Below are positions 26,980 to 35,669 of a stretch of 64,000 nt of DNA, in pieces (within the stretch, counting starts at the first letter, position 1; the number at the start of each line of letters is the position of its first letter). The stretch covers positions 1 to 64,000 of the forward strand of contig JAFADG010000029.1 of assembly GCA_023425025.1 (NCBI GenBank), written 5' to 3'. The translations under genes were made by a program, and so were the position numbers. This DNA is from Bacillota bacterium (lineage in GTDB: Bacteria > Bacillota > Clostridia > Christensenellales > Aristaeellaceae). The notes under the pieces are model-generated. The model searched no databases and was not told where the DNA came from. It saw only the letters and a program-made list of their open reading frames with translations.

Positions 26980-28905
26980 ATGAAATGCCCCAATTGCGGA
27001 CATTGGAATAAAGCCTCTCTGCCGCGCTGCTTTCAGTGCGGACAAGCCTTGCCCACGCAGCCGGATTATGAACGGGCCCAGGGCCCCGGCTGGCAGCAGG
27101 AGCTGAAGGATTCCGCCCCCAAGGTGTACATCCGCACGGATGAAGAAGGCCGCGAAACCTCCCTGGCTGACAACAGGGAAGAATTGGCCAAGGAAATGGT
27201 GGAGCTCAAAGCCCGCAAGGCAAGGGGCGAAAAGCAGCAGCGCCAACTGCGGGAGGAAGCCAGCCGCCGCGGCATGGCGCCTTCCAGCATGACGGTGCGT
27301 ACCAACACCACCAGGCAGACCATCTTCCGCTTAAGCGACGACCCGGAGACCGCCCTTCGGCCCATGCCGCCGGAGCTTGTGGAAGGCGGCGAGGTGGATG
27401 AAACCGCCAGGCATGCCTTTACAGCCAAAATAACGCGGTCCGTCGCAAGGCCCAAGAACGAGGACTTTTTTACCGGCGAGCAGCCCACCAGCCAGTGGAC
27501 GCCGCCCACCGGCAAGGCCGCTTCCTCCCAGCCCGTATATGACGGCTTCAACGATTCCACCGCATACGAGCCCTTGTGGGGAAACAGCGCCATCAGTGAT
27601 GTTTCCCAAATGAATCCCTACGGCGGCCGGCGGCTGCCCGCAAAGCGCAGCCGCCGGCGCGGGTTCACGCGGTTTTTGCTGGCCGTGACGCTTTTGACGG
27701 TGCTTGCGCTGGCGGCTTTTATCGGCGTATCCACCTGGCGCAAATTGCAGGAGGCCGAAAGGCTCAAGGCCAGGCCCACCGTTGTTGCCTCCATCGTCAA
27801 CGACCAGGCGGCCCATACCATTACCATTCCCGGCAAGGACGGCACGCAGATCTATGTCCGGGAGCTGAGCAATACCTATGTCATTTCCGGCGGCGTGGCC
27901 GTCGTGGAGATACCCGATTACATCTGGTACAACAATTATGAGCAATACCTGTCAGATACCATGGATGTGACGCTGACCCCGTTTGTACGCACCAGCTCCG
28001 GGCAGCACCAGCCCATGGAGCCCATTTCCTTTCAGGTGCAGGTTCCCCTGTCCCCCATTGAGCTTGTAACCCCCGACAGCACCTACATGGAAGTTTCCAC
28101 CGCCATGTATCCCATGAAATTCCGCGTCCGCGAGGGCAGCACCGTTACCATCAACGGCAGCGACTATTCCGACCTGGTCAACCAGGTGGCCGGCGATCTT
28201 ACCTATAACGCCACCGTGCAGCCCATCGGCGAAAACAAGGTTACCATCCGGGTGCGCAGCCAGTACTGCCGCGAGAACGTGGTGGAAGTCATCCTCTACC
28301 GGGCCCGGCAGGAAGTTCCCCTGGACCTTGTCTCGGACCAGACGTACAACAGTTCGAAAAAAAGCATGAAGATTACCGCCACCACCATCCCGGGTGCCCA
28401 AGTGGAGGTATTGACTCCGCATACGGATTTGGATATCACCAACATCGCTACCGACGGCACCTTTTCCTTCTTCGCGGTGTTCAACCAAATCGGCAGCAAT
28501 GACGTGACCATACAGGCAACCATCGCCGGCCGCCAGCCATCCGTTTTGGACTTTCCAGTGTACTATGTGCCGCCTGTGGACGAATACTCCAAAAAAGCCT
28601 GGGGGCTTGACCCGGCCACCGATGCCGGCCGGTTCAACTATGCGGACCTTTTGTCCAACAACGCGATGCGTGTGAGAGCCACCCAGATTTATGTCTGCAT
28701 CGGCAACATTACGGAAGTCCTCAGCAACAAACCGCAGTTGGCCATCATGAACCTGGGCACGGAAGAAAAACCCCAATACGTCATGCTGGAAAATTCCACC
28801 CGCACCACCTGGGAAGCAGGCAACTCCTATCGTATTTATGCCGACGCCTTCGGCATGTACGATGCCATGCCCCGGCTGGTGGCCAGGTATACGTACAAGA
28901 AATAA
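26980..28905 (+). CDS. Zinc-ribbon, single-pass membrane protein of unknown function
   Basis: The 641-residue protein starts with a double-CXXC zinc ribbon (CPNCGHWNKASLPRCFQCGQ, residues 3-22), continues with a charged cytoplasmic region rich in Lys, Glu and Arg (about 60-225), crosses the membrane once (about 229-250, FLLAVTLLTVLALAAFIGVS), and ends in a roughly 390-residue outside portion that looks like repeated beta-sandwich modules (for example TITIPGKDGTQIYVRELSN). AAGGAGG precedes the ATG. The family is not recognised; the layout suggests a cell-envelope or signalling role. Confidence 0.7.
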   Translation: MKCPNCGHWNKASLPRCFQCGQALPTQPDYERAQGPGWQQELKDSAPKVYIRTDEEGRETSLADNREELAKEMVELKARKARGEKQQRQLREEASRRGMAPSSMTVRTNTTRQTIFRLSDDPETALRPMPPELVEGGEVDETARHAFTAKITRSVARPKNEDFFTGEQPTSQWTPPTGKAASSQPVYDGFNDSTAYEPLWGNSAISDVSQMNPYGGRRLPAKRSRRRGFTRFLLAVTLLTVLALAAFIGVSTWRKLQEAERLKARPTVVASIVNDQAAHTITIPGKDGTQIYVRELSNTYVISGGVAVVEIPDYIWYNNYEQYLSDTMDVTLTPFVRTSSGQHQPMEPISFQVQVPLSPIELVTPDSTYMEVSTAMYPMKFRVREGSTVTINGSDYSDLVNQVAGDLTYNATVQPIGENKVTIRVRSQYCRENVVEVILYRARQEVPLDLVSDQTYNSSKKSMKITATTIPGAQVEVLTPHTDLDITNIATDGTFSFFAVFNQIGSNDVTIQATIAGRQPSVLDFPVYYVPPVDEYSKKAWGLDPATDAGRFNYADLLSNNAMRVRATQIYVCIGNITEVLSNKPQLAIMNLGTEEKPQYVMLENSTRTTWEAGNSYRIYADAFGMYDAMPRLVARYTYKK

Positions 28906-28959
28906 CGGCACCTAAATCCTAGTCTGATCCAATTTTGAACGAAAGCCCGTGAACGAAAG

Positions 28960-29703
28960 ATGATGTTTGACTTTACCCTGGCGCAATGGATATGGGTCGC
29001 CGCGGCGGCATTCTTAACCGGCTTTTCCAAAATGGGGCTCAGCGGCGTCATGACCATTATCATACCGATCATGGCTTCCATATTCGGCGGGAAGGAATCG
29101 ACGGGTATCCTGCTGCCCATCCTTTTGGTAGGGGATGTCTTCGCGGTAGCCTATTACAGGCAGCACGCCCAATGGAACGCCATCAAAAGGCTGCTCCTGT
29201 GGGCGGGAATCGGCCTTGCCATCGGCGCGGTCGTTGGTAATTATATCAATGACCGGCAGTTCAAGACCATCATTGCCGTGCTGGTGATGGCCTGCGTGGG
29301 GCTGCTGATTTGGATCGAAACCAAGGGCAGCGGCTTTTCCGTGCCCGAAAAAGCCTGGTTCTACGCCCTGGCGGGGATCGCCAGCGGCTTCGCCACCATG
29401 ATCGGGAACGCCGCCGGACCCATTATGAGCATCTATCTGGTGGCGATGGGCTACCGCAAAAACAACTTTCTGGGCACATACGCCTGGTTCTTTTTGATCA
29501 TCAACGCCCTGAAGGTACCGCTTCAGGTGCTTTTGTGGCACAACATATCTATAAGCAACGCCGCCCTGGCCGGCATCATGATCCCCGCGGTGGCCCTGGG
29601 CGCGGTGCTCGGCGCAGTGGTCGTCAAGAAAATCAACGAGAAACCGTTCCGGTACCTTGTGATCGGCATGACCGCCATCGCGGCGGTGAGGCTGCTTTTT
29701 TGA
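28960..29703 (+). CDS. TSUP family transporter (TauE/SafE)
   Basis: This 247-residue integral membrane protein shows about eight hydrophobic segments and the two family half-repeats (AFLTGFSKMGLSGVMTIIIP and GIASGFATMIGNAAGPIMSI). TSUP proteins export or import small sulfur- or carbon-containing anions such as sulfite, sulfoacetate or taurine. Substrate cannot be told. The ribosome site is weak (GAACGAAAG), and the gene follows the zinc-ribbon protein by 54 bases. Confidence 0.87.
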   Translation: MMFDFTLAQWIWVAAAAFLTGFSKMGLSGVMTIIIPIMASIFGGKESTGILLPILLVGDVFAVAYYRQHAQWNAIKRLLLWAGIGLAIGAVVGNYINDRQFKTIIAVLVMACVGLLIWIETKGSGFSVPEKAWFYALAGIASGFATMIGNAAGPIMSIYLVAMGYRKNNFLGTYAWFFLIINALKVPLQVLLWHNISISNAALAGIMIPAVALGAVLGAVVVKKINEKPFRYLVIGMTAIAAVRLLF

Positions 29704-29742
29704 CCTATATCACTTAAAATATGAACATCAAGCGGTGATAAC

Positions 29743-30525
29743 ATGAAGCAAGACCGGGAAAGATTCGAAGCCTACTACACCCATGAAAACGATGAAAGCC
29801 TGCGGGGACACCGCGACAATCAGGGAATCATCGAATTCCTGACCACCCAGCGGTACATGAAGAAGGTCATACCGCCAAACGCCACCATCCTGGATGCCTG
29901 CGCCGGCTGCGGCGTCTATTCCTTTTTCCTGGCCAGGCTTGGCCACACCGTCACCGCCGGCGACTATGTCGGGCGCAACGTGGATGAAATTCAAAAAGGG
30001 CAGTTGGAAAATCCCGCTCTGCATCAAATTTATCATGGTAGCGCAACGGACCTAAGCCGCTTTGAAGACGCATCCTTTGACGTTGTTTTGAACATGGGCG
30101 CCTTTTACCATATCACCGACCAGGAAGAGCGCGAGAAAAGCGTATCGGAATGCCTGCGCGTCTTAAAGCCCGGCGGGCTCTTTTTCCTTGCCTACCTGAA
30201 CAAATTCAGCAATATCGTAAAGTATCACACGCTCTGGAAAGATGAGTTTGCCGCTATCGAAAGGATTCTTGAACGCGGGTTCGGGGATGACGACAGCCTG
30301 TTTTATCAATCCACGCCGGAAGAGATAGGACAACTGATGGCAGATCATGACCTTACGGTATTGCACAACATTGCCACCGACGGTTTTAAGGGTACGATTG
30401 CCGGTACGATCAACAGCATGGATGATGCGCTTTTTGAAAGGTATCTGAATTATCACTTCAAGATTTGCGAAGTAAAAAGTATACTGGGGTATAGTGAGCA
30501 TGCGCTTATGATCGGCAGAAAATAG
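29743..30525 (+). CDS. Class I SAM-dependent methyltransferase
   Basis: The 260-residue cytoplasmic protein has the SAM-binding motif I ILDACAGCGVYSFFLARLG (residues 48-66), an acidic motif II (AGDYVGRN), and LKPGGLFFLAYLNKF at the usual distance. It is a generic Methyltransf_11/25 type; the substrate (small molecule or other) is not evident. The gap from the TSUP gene is 39 bases in the same direction, so they may be cotranscribed. Confidence 0.85.
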   Translation: MKQDRERFEAYYTHENDESLRGHRDNQGIIEFLTTQRYMKKVIPPNATILDACAGCGVYSFFLARLGHTVTAGDYVGRNVDEIQKGQLENPALHQIYHGSATDLSRFEDASFDVVLNMGAFYHITDQEEREKSVSECLRVLKPGGLFFLAYLNKFSNIVKYHTLWKDEFAAIERILERGFGDDDSLFYQSTPEEIGQLMADHDLTVLHNIATDGFKGTIAGTINSMDDALFERYLNYHFKICEVKSILGYSEHALMIGRK

Positions 30526-30610
30526 GCGGCAATGGTTGGTTAATCAAGCCCAGCCAAGGGTTATCAAACCAGCCACGAATTGTATTGCCTTCATGAAGAT
30601 GGCGTCCGAA

Positions 30611-30664
30611 GGTTTCCAAAGGGCGACCGGAAAGCCCTTTGATCGCGTCCGGAGACGCGAAACC
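30611..30664. ncRNA. Three-way-junction structured element
   Basis: An outer stem GGTTTC/GAAACC encloses two hairpins, AAAGGGC/GCCCTTT (30618-30640) and GCGTC-CGGA-GACGC (30645-30658). It lies in the 190-bp gap between the methyltransferase and proA genes, where no gene is credible. The strand transcribed is unknown. It could be a dispersed repeat or part of an RNA. Confidence 0.55.
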
Positions 30665-30715
30665 CTTCTCCGTGAATAACTTTATACTAGCATGGTGGCC
30701 CCTCATACATTTCGC

Positions 30716-32014
30716 TTACACCGGCGCGTCCCCGTCCAATTCCCTATGGGTAAATTGTGTCTTCCCCGCCTGCACATCCGCCAAGGTCTGGCCGCTGCCA
30801 AACAGCAAATACTTATAGGAGCACAGGCCCTCCAGCCCCATGGGGCCCCTGGCGTGGATCTTACCGGTGGCAATACCCACCTCCGCGCCAAGGCCGTAAC
30901 AGAAGCCGTCGGCAAAGCGAGTGGAGCAATTGTGGTACACCCCCGCGCTGTCCACAAAGGACATGAAGGTTTTCACCGCTTGCATGTCTTTGGCAATAAT
31001 GGAATCGGTATGGCCGGAGCCGTACCGGTTGATGTGCTTGATAGCTTCCTGAACGCTATTCACCACCTTGATGGAAAGGGTATAGTCCAGGTACTCCGTT
31101 CCCCAATCCTCTTCCGTGGCCGCCTCGCAGGGGATGATGGCCCGCGTCCTTTCGCAGCCCTTCAAAAGCACCTTCTTTTCGGCCAGTGCCTTTTGGGCTG
31201 CGGGAAGGAAAGTCTCAGCGATATCCTTGTGCACCAGCAGCGTTTCCGCGGCGTTGCAAACGGCCACATATTGCGTTTTGGAATCCACCAGCACCTTGAC
31301 GCCAAGTTCGATATCCGCTGAAGCATCCACATACACGTGGCAAATGCCGTCCGCGTGGCCCAGTACCGGGATGCGGCTGTTGTCCATGATATAGCGCACA
31401 AACTCATTGCTGCCTCTGGGAATGATCAAATCGATGCAGTCATCCAGCTTCAGCATGCCCCGCACTTCTTCCCGGGTTTCTAAAAGCGCCGCCCAGCCTT
31501 CCGGCATACCGGCTCCGCGGGCCGCTTCCGCCAGGGCATCCAGCAGCGCACGGTTGGTGCGCACAGCCTCCCTGCCGCCTTTTAACAGCACCGCGTTCCC
31601 GCTCTTTAGGCACAGGGACGCGATTTGAACCAGCGCGTCGGGCCGGCTTTCAAAAATCACGCCCACCACGCCGATGGGGCAGGACACGCGGTACAGATTC
31701 ATGCCCGGCATCAGTTCCCTGGCCAGCTGCGTGTGATTCAAGGGGTCAGGCAGCCCGGAAAGTGAAATCAACCCAGCCTGAACCGCTTGCAGCTTTTTTT
31801 CGTCAAACAATAAACGCTTGACAAGCGGCGCCGCCAGACCGTCCGCCGCCGCCTGCTCAATATCCGCTTTGTTGGCGGCAAAGATGGTTTCGCTATGCTT
31901 TGCAAGCGATTCCGCCATCAAAACAAGGGCATTGTTTCTATTATGAATGGCCGACGCGGAAAGCGTGATGGCCGCTTCCCGGGCCGCCAGCGCCAAAGAC
32001 CTTGTATCCTGCAT
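30716..32014 (-). CDS. proA: Gamma-glutamyl phosphate reductase
   Basis: ProA reduces glutamyl-5-phosphate to the semialdehyde in proline synthesis. The start at 32014 (GGGGAGG upstream) gives 432 residues, standard for the family; the open frame runs 59 codons further but through the promoter. PIGVVGVIFESRPDALVQIA and the catalytic cysteine in AVCNAAETLLVHK are present. It stands alone without proB. Its promoter is divergent from smpB's and appears to share the same -35 box. Confidence 0.96.
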   Translation of the reverse strand: MQDTRSLALAAREAAITLSASAIHNRNNALVLMAESLAKHSETIFAANKADIEQAAADGLAAPLVKRLLFDEKKLQAVQAGLISLSGLPDPLNHTQLARELMPGMNLYRVSCPIGVVGVIFESRPDALVQIASLCLKSGNAVLLKGGREAVRTNRALLDALAEAARGAGMPEGWAALLETREEVRGMLKLDDCIDLIIPRGSNEFVRYIMDNSRIPVLGHADGICHVYVDASADIELGVKVLVDSKTQYVAVCNAAETLLVHKDIAETFLPAAQKALAEKKVLLKGCERTRAIIPCEAATEEDWGTEYLDYTLSIKVVNSVQEAIKHINRYGSGHTDSIIAKDMQAVKTFMSFVDSAGVYHNCSTRFADGFCYGLGAEVGIATGKIHARGPMGLEGLCSYKYLLFGSGQTLADVQAGKTQFTHRELDGDAPV

Positions 32015-32050
32015 GGAGTGCGCCTCCCCTATCCCCTTTATACGCATTCC

Positions 32051-32102
32051 ATTATAAACAAAAAAGCGTCTCATTGCAATCAAGCGGCGATTGTGGTATA
32101 AT
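32051..32102. promoter_or_regulatory. Divergent promoters for proA and smpB sharing one -35 box
   Basis: The palindromic hexamer TTGCAA at 32074-32079 serves as -35 on both strands. On the plus strand a perfect TATAAT follows at 32097-32102; on the minus strand a perfect TATAAT lies at 32051-32056. Both spacers are exactly 17 bp. Confidence 0.8.
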
Positions 32103-32137
32103 ACGTTGCTACCGGCGGATACGAAGGAGGGGTTTGA

Positions 32138-32611
32138 ATGCCGCGTGCAAAGGGCATCAAGCCCGTCGCCCAAAACAGACGCGCCTATCACGATTACTTT
32201 GTCGAAGAATCGTATGAGTGCGGCCTATGTTTGCAGGGGACCGAAGTGAAAAGCATCCGCCAGGGCAGGGTCAACCTCAAGGAAAGCTTCGCCATGGCCA
32301 GAAGCGGCGAAATCTTTGTGGAAGGGATGCACATCAGCCCTTACGAGCAGGGTAGCATTTTCAACCATGATCCGTTGCGGCCCAAAAAGCTGCTCATGCA
32401 CAAGAGCGAGATCCGCAAGCTTTCCGGCCAGGTGCAGCGCCAGGGGTATGCCCTTGTTCCCCTTCAAATTTATTTGAAGGACGGGCGCATGAAGCTGGAG
32501 CTGGGCCTTTGCAAAGGCAAGCACACCCACGACAAACGGGATGACGCTGCCGAAAAGGATGCCAGGCGCGACATACAGCGCGCCATGCGCAGCCACACTA
32601 AAGGCGAATAG
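32138..32611 (+). CDS. smpB: SsrA-binding protein
   Basis: SmpB delivers tmRNA to stalled ribosomes. The 157-residue protein has QNRRAYHDYFVEESYECGL near the N-terminus, SIRQGRVNLKESFA, and the basic tail KRDDAAEKDARRDIQRAMRS. GGAGGGG precedes the ATG. The tmRNA gene follows 16 bases later in the same direction, so the two partners are probably cotranscribed. Confidence 0.97.
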   Translation: MPRAKGIKPVAQNRRAYHDYFVEESYECGLCLQGTEVKSIRQGRVNLKESFAMARSGEIFVEGMHISPYEQGSIFNHDPLRPKKLLMHKSEIRKLSGQVQRQGYALVPLQIYLKDGRMKLELGLCKGKHTHDKRDDAAEKDARRDIQRAMRSHTKGE

Positions 32612-32627
32612 TCAGTTAAAAAAACAT

Positions 32628-32974
32628 GGGGGTGTACTGGTTTCGACGGGGGTTGTCGAAGGTAGAATAAGCGAGCCGTGGACCCTGGCCACGTTAAAAC
32701 GGGGAAAAACAATAACTGACAATAACGAATTCGCTTTCGCGGCTTAATGCCGCGACGTCGGACCACATCGCCCGCGAGTGTGGAGCCCGGCGTCATAATC
32801 GCGGGGCACGGGCCCGTTCAAGCTTTGTAACGAAGCCGGCATTGATGAAGCTACCGAAACCGTAAGCCCGCCTAAGGGCGTACGGCAGGGGGAATCCTAA
32901 AACTTAGGCTGCGCTCGGAGAAGGTTCTATCAGCGTGCTTTCGGACAGGGGTTCGATTCCCCTCACCTCCACCA
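32628..32974 (+). ncRNA. ssrA: Transfer-messenger RNA
   Basis: The 5' end GGGGGTG pairs with CACCTCC before the encoded ACCA 3' end (one G-U pair). The 5' TACTGGTTTCGACGGG and 3' GGTTCGATTCCCCTCACC (T arm) are diagnostic. The tag frame appears to resume at GGA (32703), giving GKTITDNNEFAFAA with stop TAA at 32745-32747. The gene is 347 nt long and its last 12 bases are the prophage attachment core. No terminator follows it, because prophage sequence starts there. Confidence 0.96.
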
Positions 32975-34452
32975 CATGCGCTATTGTCCACAGCGATTTG
33001 AAAACAATCATCGTACAATAGCACCTTAGAAACAGCCTTATGGATAGCTATCTTTTGCTGCTCCATGGGGCTGTTTTCTATGCCCACGACAGCCTGTAGC
33101 CGTGCCATGATATCCTGGGTACTCACTCGCCTCAAACGCCCCTGCGAGGCTTCCAGGGCCGTTTGCAGGGCACCCTTTTTCTTTTCAAGCTGCTTCACGG
33201 TATCCATAAAGGAAACTGGCGCATCTATGCCGTTCTGTGCGATATAATCAGCAATATTGCCTATTTTCTTTTCAACGTCGGCAAGTTGTATCCTGATTCC
33301 TTGGGCTTCCGTATTCTGCGCGCCTTCCGCATCGTCAAGCAGAAAATTGGCGGCTTCCACGGTTTGGGCAACCATTATTTCATCCTGCGCCAGCAGTTGC
33401 AGGAATTTCAGCACATACCCTTCAATCTTTTCCTTGCGGGCACGCTTAACATCTTTATGCTTGCAATGGTAATACCTTTGTATGGTCCCGTCGCGGTCCT
33501 TCCCCATGCTGGCACCGTTGATGTGTGCCCCACAAACACCGCAATAGGTAATGCCAGAAAGCAGATAAACATGGGTAGCCGTATACGATCCACGGCGGCG
33601 CTTGTTCTGTTCTCTTAATTCACAGGCTCGCCGCCAAGTTACTTCATCAATGATGGACGGTATTCCGCCAGGGATGCGCACAATTTCGCTTTCCGCCTTG
33701 CTGGCATGGTTATTCCGCTTTCCCTGCTTTGTGGCCGCAACGGTGCGATTATAAACGAATGTGCCAACATACTTTTCATTGCCCAAAATCTCGTACAAAG
33801 AAGTCTTGCGGAAAAGGTTGCCTTGCATCGTGCGGAATCCGCCATCATTCAAAAAACGCAAAATCGCGTTATACCCCATCCCATTGGTATACATTCTGAA
33901 AATGGTTTGAACTGCCATTCCCTGAATTGGATCAATATAATATTGCTTATCTTCTACCTTATAGCCAAACGGCGGCAGGCCACCCATGTGGCGGCATTCC
34001 TTTGCCAATTCCACCGACACCATGCGCACCCGTTCTTCTGTGACTTCGCGTTCATTCTGCGCAAAGGACGCTAGGATATTGAGCATCAATCGGCCTGCCG
34101 GGGTGGACGTGTCAATATTTTCGCTTACAGAAATAAGGGCAATCCCGTTTGCCCGGAATATGTCTTCGTATAGCTCCAGCGTGTCCCGCAAGGAGCGGGA
34201 AAGGCGATCCAGCCGCCACACCACCACAGCTTCAAAGCCTGCCGTTTTGCAGTCAGCTATAAGGCGCTGCACATCCGGCCTTTTCAGGTTTTTAGCAGAA
34301 TACCCTTCATCCACATAGTGGGTTATTTCGTCATAGCCCTTTATCAGACAGTAGGCATCATTAATTTTACCCTGCGAAGGGATAGAAAAGCCTTCGTTAG
34401 CTTGTTCTTCCGTGGATACCCGGCAGTATGTGGCGGCCTTCATCATTTTCAC
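32872..34452 (-). CDS. Large serine recombinase (prophage integrase)
   Basis: The 526-residue frame holds a resolvase domain with catalytic serine in ATYCRVSTEEQ, VVWRLDRLSRSLRDTLELY and NEREVTEERVRM, then the Recombinase domain, a zinc ribbon (ITYCGVCGAHINGASM) and a coiled coil. GTG at 34452 or ATG at 34446 follows AAGGA. The last 29 residues (from GNRTPVRKHADRTFSE) are encoded by the antisense of ssrA, so the gene crosses attL into host DNA. In the excised circle the frame would instead continue into the prophage right end and stop after 16 other residues. Confidence 0.93.
   Translation of the reverse strand: MKMMKAATYCRVSTEEQANEGFSIPSQGKINDAYCLIKGYDEITHYVDEGYSAKNLKRPDVQRLIADCKTAGFEAVVVWRLDRLSRSLRDTLELYEDIFRANGIALISVSENIDTSTPAGRLMLNILASFAQNEREVTEERVRMVSVELAKECRHMGGLPPFGYKVEDKQYYIDPIQGMAVQTIFRMYTNGMGYNAILRFLNDGGFRTMQGNLFRKTSLYEILGNEKYVGTFVYNRTVAATKQGKRNNHASKAESEIVRIPGGIPSIIDEVTWRRACELREQNKRRRGSYTATHVYLLSGITYCGVCGAHINGASMGKDRDGTIQRYYHCKHKDVKRARKEKIEGYVLKFLQLLAQDEIMVAQTVEAANFLLDDAEGAQNTEAQGIRIQLADVEKKIGNIADYIAQNGIDAPVSFMDTVKQLEKKKGALQTALEASQGRLRRVSTQDIMARLQAVVGIENSPMEQQKIAIHKAVSKVLLYDDCFQIAVDNSACGGGEGNRTPVRKHADRTFSERSLSFRIPPAVRP
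32963..32974 (+). other. attL core, 3' end of ssrA
   Basis: TCACCTCCACCA ends exactly at the CCA of ssrA and is repeated at 56698-56709. Identity stops on both sides, which suits the short core used by a serine integrase. Confidence 0.7.
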
Positions 34453-34561
34453 ATCCTTGATTTTTTAGCCGCTACACCATATAATGGTATAGCAAAGCCC
34501 GGCTTGGCGGTTGGGGTTGCTGGCCCGTTCCCGATGGACAAGATCAGGGGCGGGCGCTTTT

Positions 34562-34786
34562 TTATAGAACAATAACAAGCATCAAAGAAATCATAAATAC
34601 AGCAACAACTATCCATACAAGACATCCAGAACATCCCATTAAACGAGCCGCTTTCCTTTGCCTTCCGGCTCTTGTTGTTGGTATACCTGTAAACTTTGCA
34701 AACTTTCGTTTTGCCGCCGTTACGCCAATGGCACGCTTCCATGAAAAACTTAATCCAGGAATGATTTTTCTTCTGCGCCTTGCCAT
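34562..34786 (-). CDS. Small basic protein with C-terminal membrane anchor
   Basis: This 74-residue protein is strongly basic in its first 50 residues (RRRRK at the start; GIPTTRAGRQRKAARLMG) and ends with one membrane segment (CLVWIVVAVFMISLMLVIVL). The start at 34786 follows AAGGAAGAACTCTT. Similar short basic proteins occur beside integrases in clostridial phages, from memory; no function is known to me. It lies 48 bases downstream of the K+ channel gene. Confidence 0.6.
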   Translation of the reverse strand: MARRRRKIIPGLSFSWKRAIGVTAAKRKFAKFTGIPTTRAGRQRKAARLMGCSGCLVWIVVAVFMISLMLVIVL

Positions 34787-34833
34787 AAGAGTTCTTCCTT
34801 TCTTTTTTGCGATAGCATGCACAGGGGCACCCG

Positions 34834-35628
34834 TCACTCTATCTTGTGCCCGCAATAAGAGCAAAACTTTTTAGTGTCCTCCATCTCGTCATCTTTTTCT
34901 GTTGCGTCAATAAAACCTGCGCTAATGATACCTGTTGGAATAGCTACCATTCCAATGCCTATCAATGAAATAAGCGAGGCGAAGATTTTACCAACCAAGG
35001 TTATAGGATACACATCACCATACCCCACGGTAGTAAACGTGCAAACAGCCCACCAAAGAGCAGCGATGACATTTGGAAAGGCTTCCGGCTGGGCGGAATT
35101 TTCGGCAGTATACAGCAAGATAGCTGAAAAGATCATCACTATGCTGCAAGCAATCAAAGTGGCTATGAGCTTTGGCCCTGATTTTCTCACCACTTTGGCG
35201 ATTATCCGCAACGGCGCAAAATATCGCCCGAGTTTAAACAAACGCAGAAGCCGAAATAGTCTGAGCATGCGGAGAAATCTTAGGTCAACAGTCACATAAG
35301 GAATGTAGAAAGGCAGGATTGCAAACAAATCCACCAACGCCATGCCGGAAAAGATGTAATGAATCCTTGGATGCTTTGATTCCGGAAAAAGAAATTCTGC
35401 CGTCCATATCCGGGCCAAGTATTCCGCTGTAAACAAAACGACAGAAAAAACCTCAAAAACCCTGAATACCAAGGCATACTTTTCCATCAGGACATCAAAT
35501 GATTCCAAGATAATCGAAAGAACGCTTAATAGGATGGTAGATACAATAACGATATCAAAAATGGACCCTACATGGTTTTCTGTATCGGTTGTGGAGACAA
35601 GTTTAAAAACCTTTGCTTTTACCGACAC
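34834..35628 (-). CDS. Prophage-encoded voltage-gated-type potassium channel
   Basis: The 264-residue protein has the six-segment layout of an ion channel. A voltage-sensor-like S4 (FLRMLRLFRLLRLFKLGRY) has regularly spaced arginines, and the pore loop contains the potassium selectivity filter TTVGYGDVYP, followed by the S6 segment LISLIGIGMVAIPTGIISA. The C-terminus ends in a KKFCSYCGHKIE tail that may bind metal. It lies between the integrase and immunity genes, in a cargo position. It could change membrane potential of the lysogen; that is inference. Confidence 0.88.
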   Translation of the reverse strand: MSVKAKVFKLVSTTDTENHVGSIFDIVIVSTILLSVLSIILESFDVLMEKYALVFRVFEVFSVVLFTAEYLARIWTAEFLFPESKHPRIHYIFSGMALVDLFAILPFYIPYVTVDLRFLRMLRLFRLLRLFKLGRYFAPLRIIAKVVRKSGPKLIATLIACSIVMIFSAILLYTAENSAQPEAFPNVIAALWWAVCTFTTVGYGDVYPITLVGKIFASLISLIGIGMVAIPTGIISAGFIDATEKDDEMEDTKKFCSYCGHKIE

Positions 35629-35669
35629 GCTATATCATCACTTTCCATCCCCACGGCCCAAAGGCCGTG

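Noticed and set aside
30506..30706. A 66-codon minus-strand gene between the methyltransferase and proA genes
   Set aside because: The frame translates the three-way-junction element, overlaps the methyltransferase 3' end and lacks a ribosome site.
34524..34566. Plus-strand hairpin with T run near the integrase start
   Set aside because: It is imperfect and no plus-strand gene ends there, so it is not listed as a terminator.
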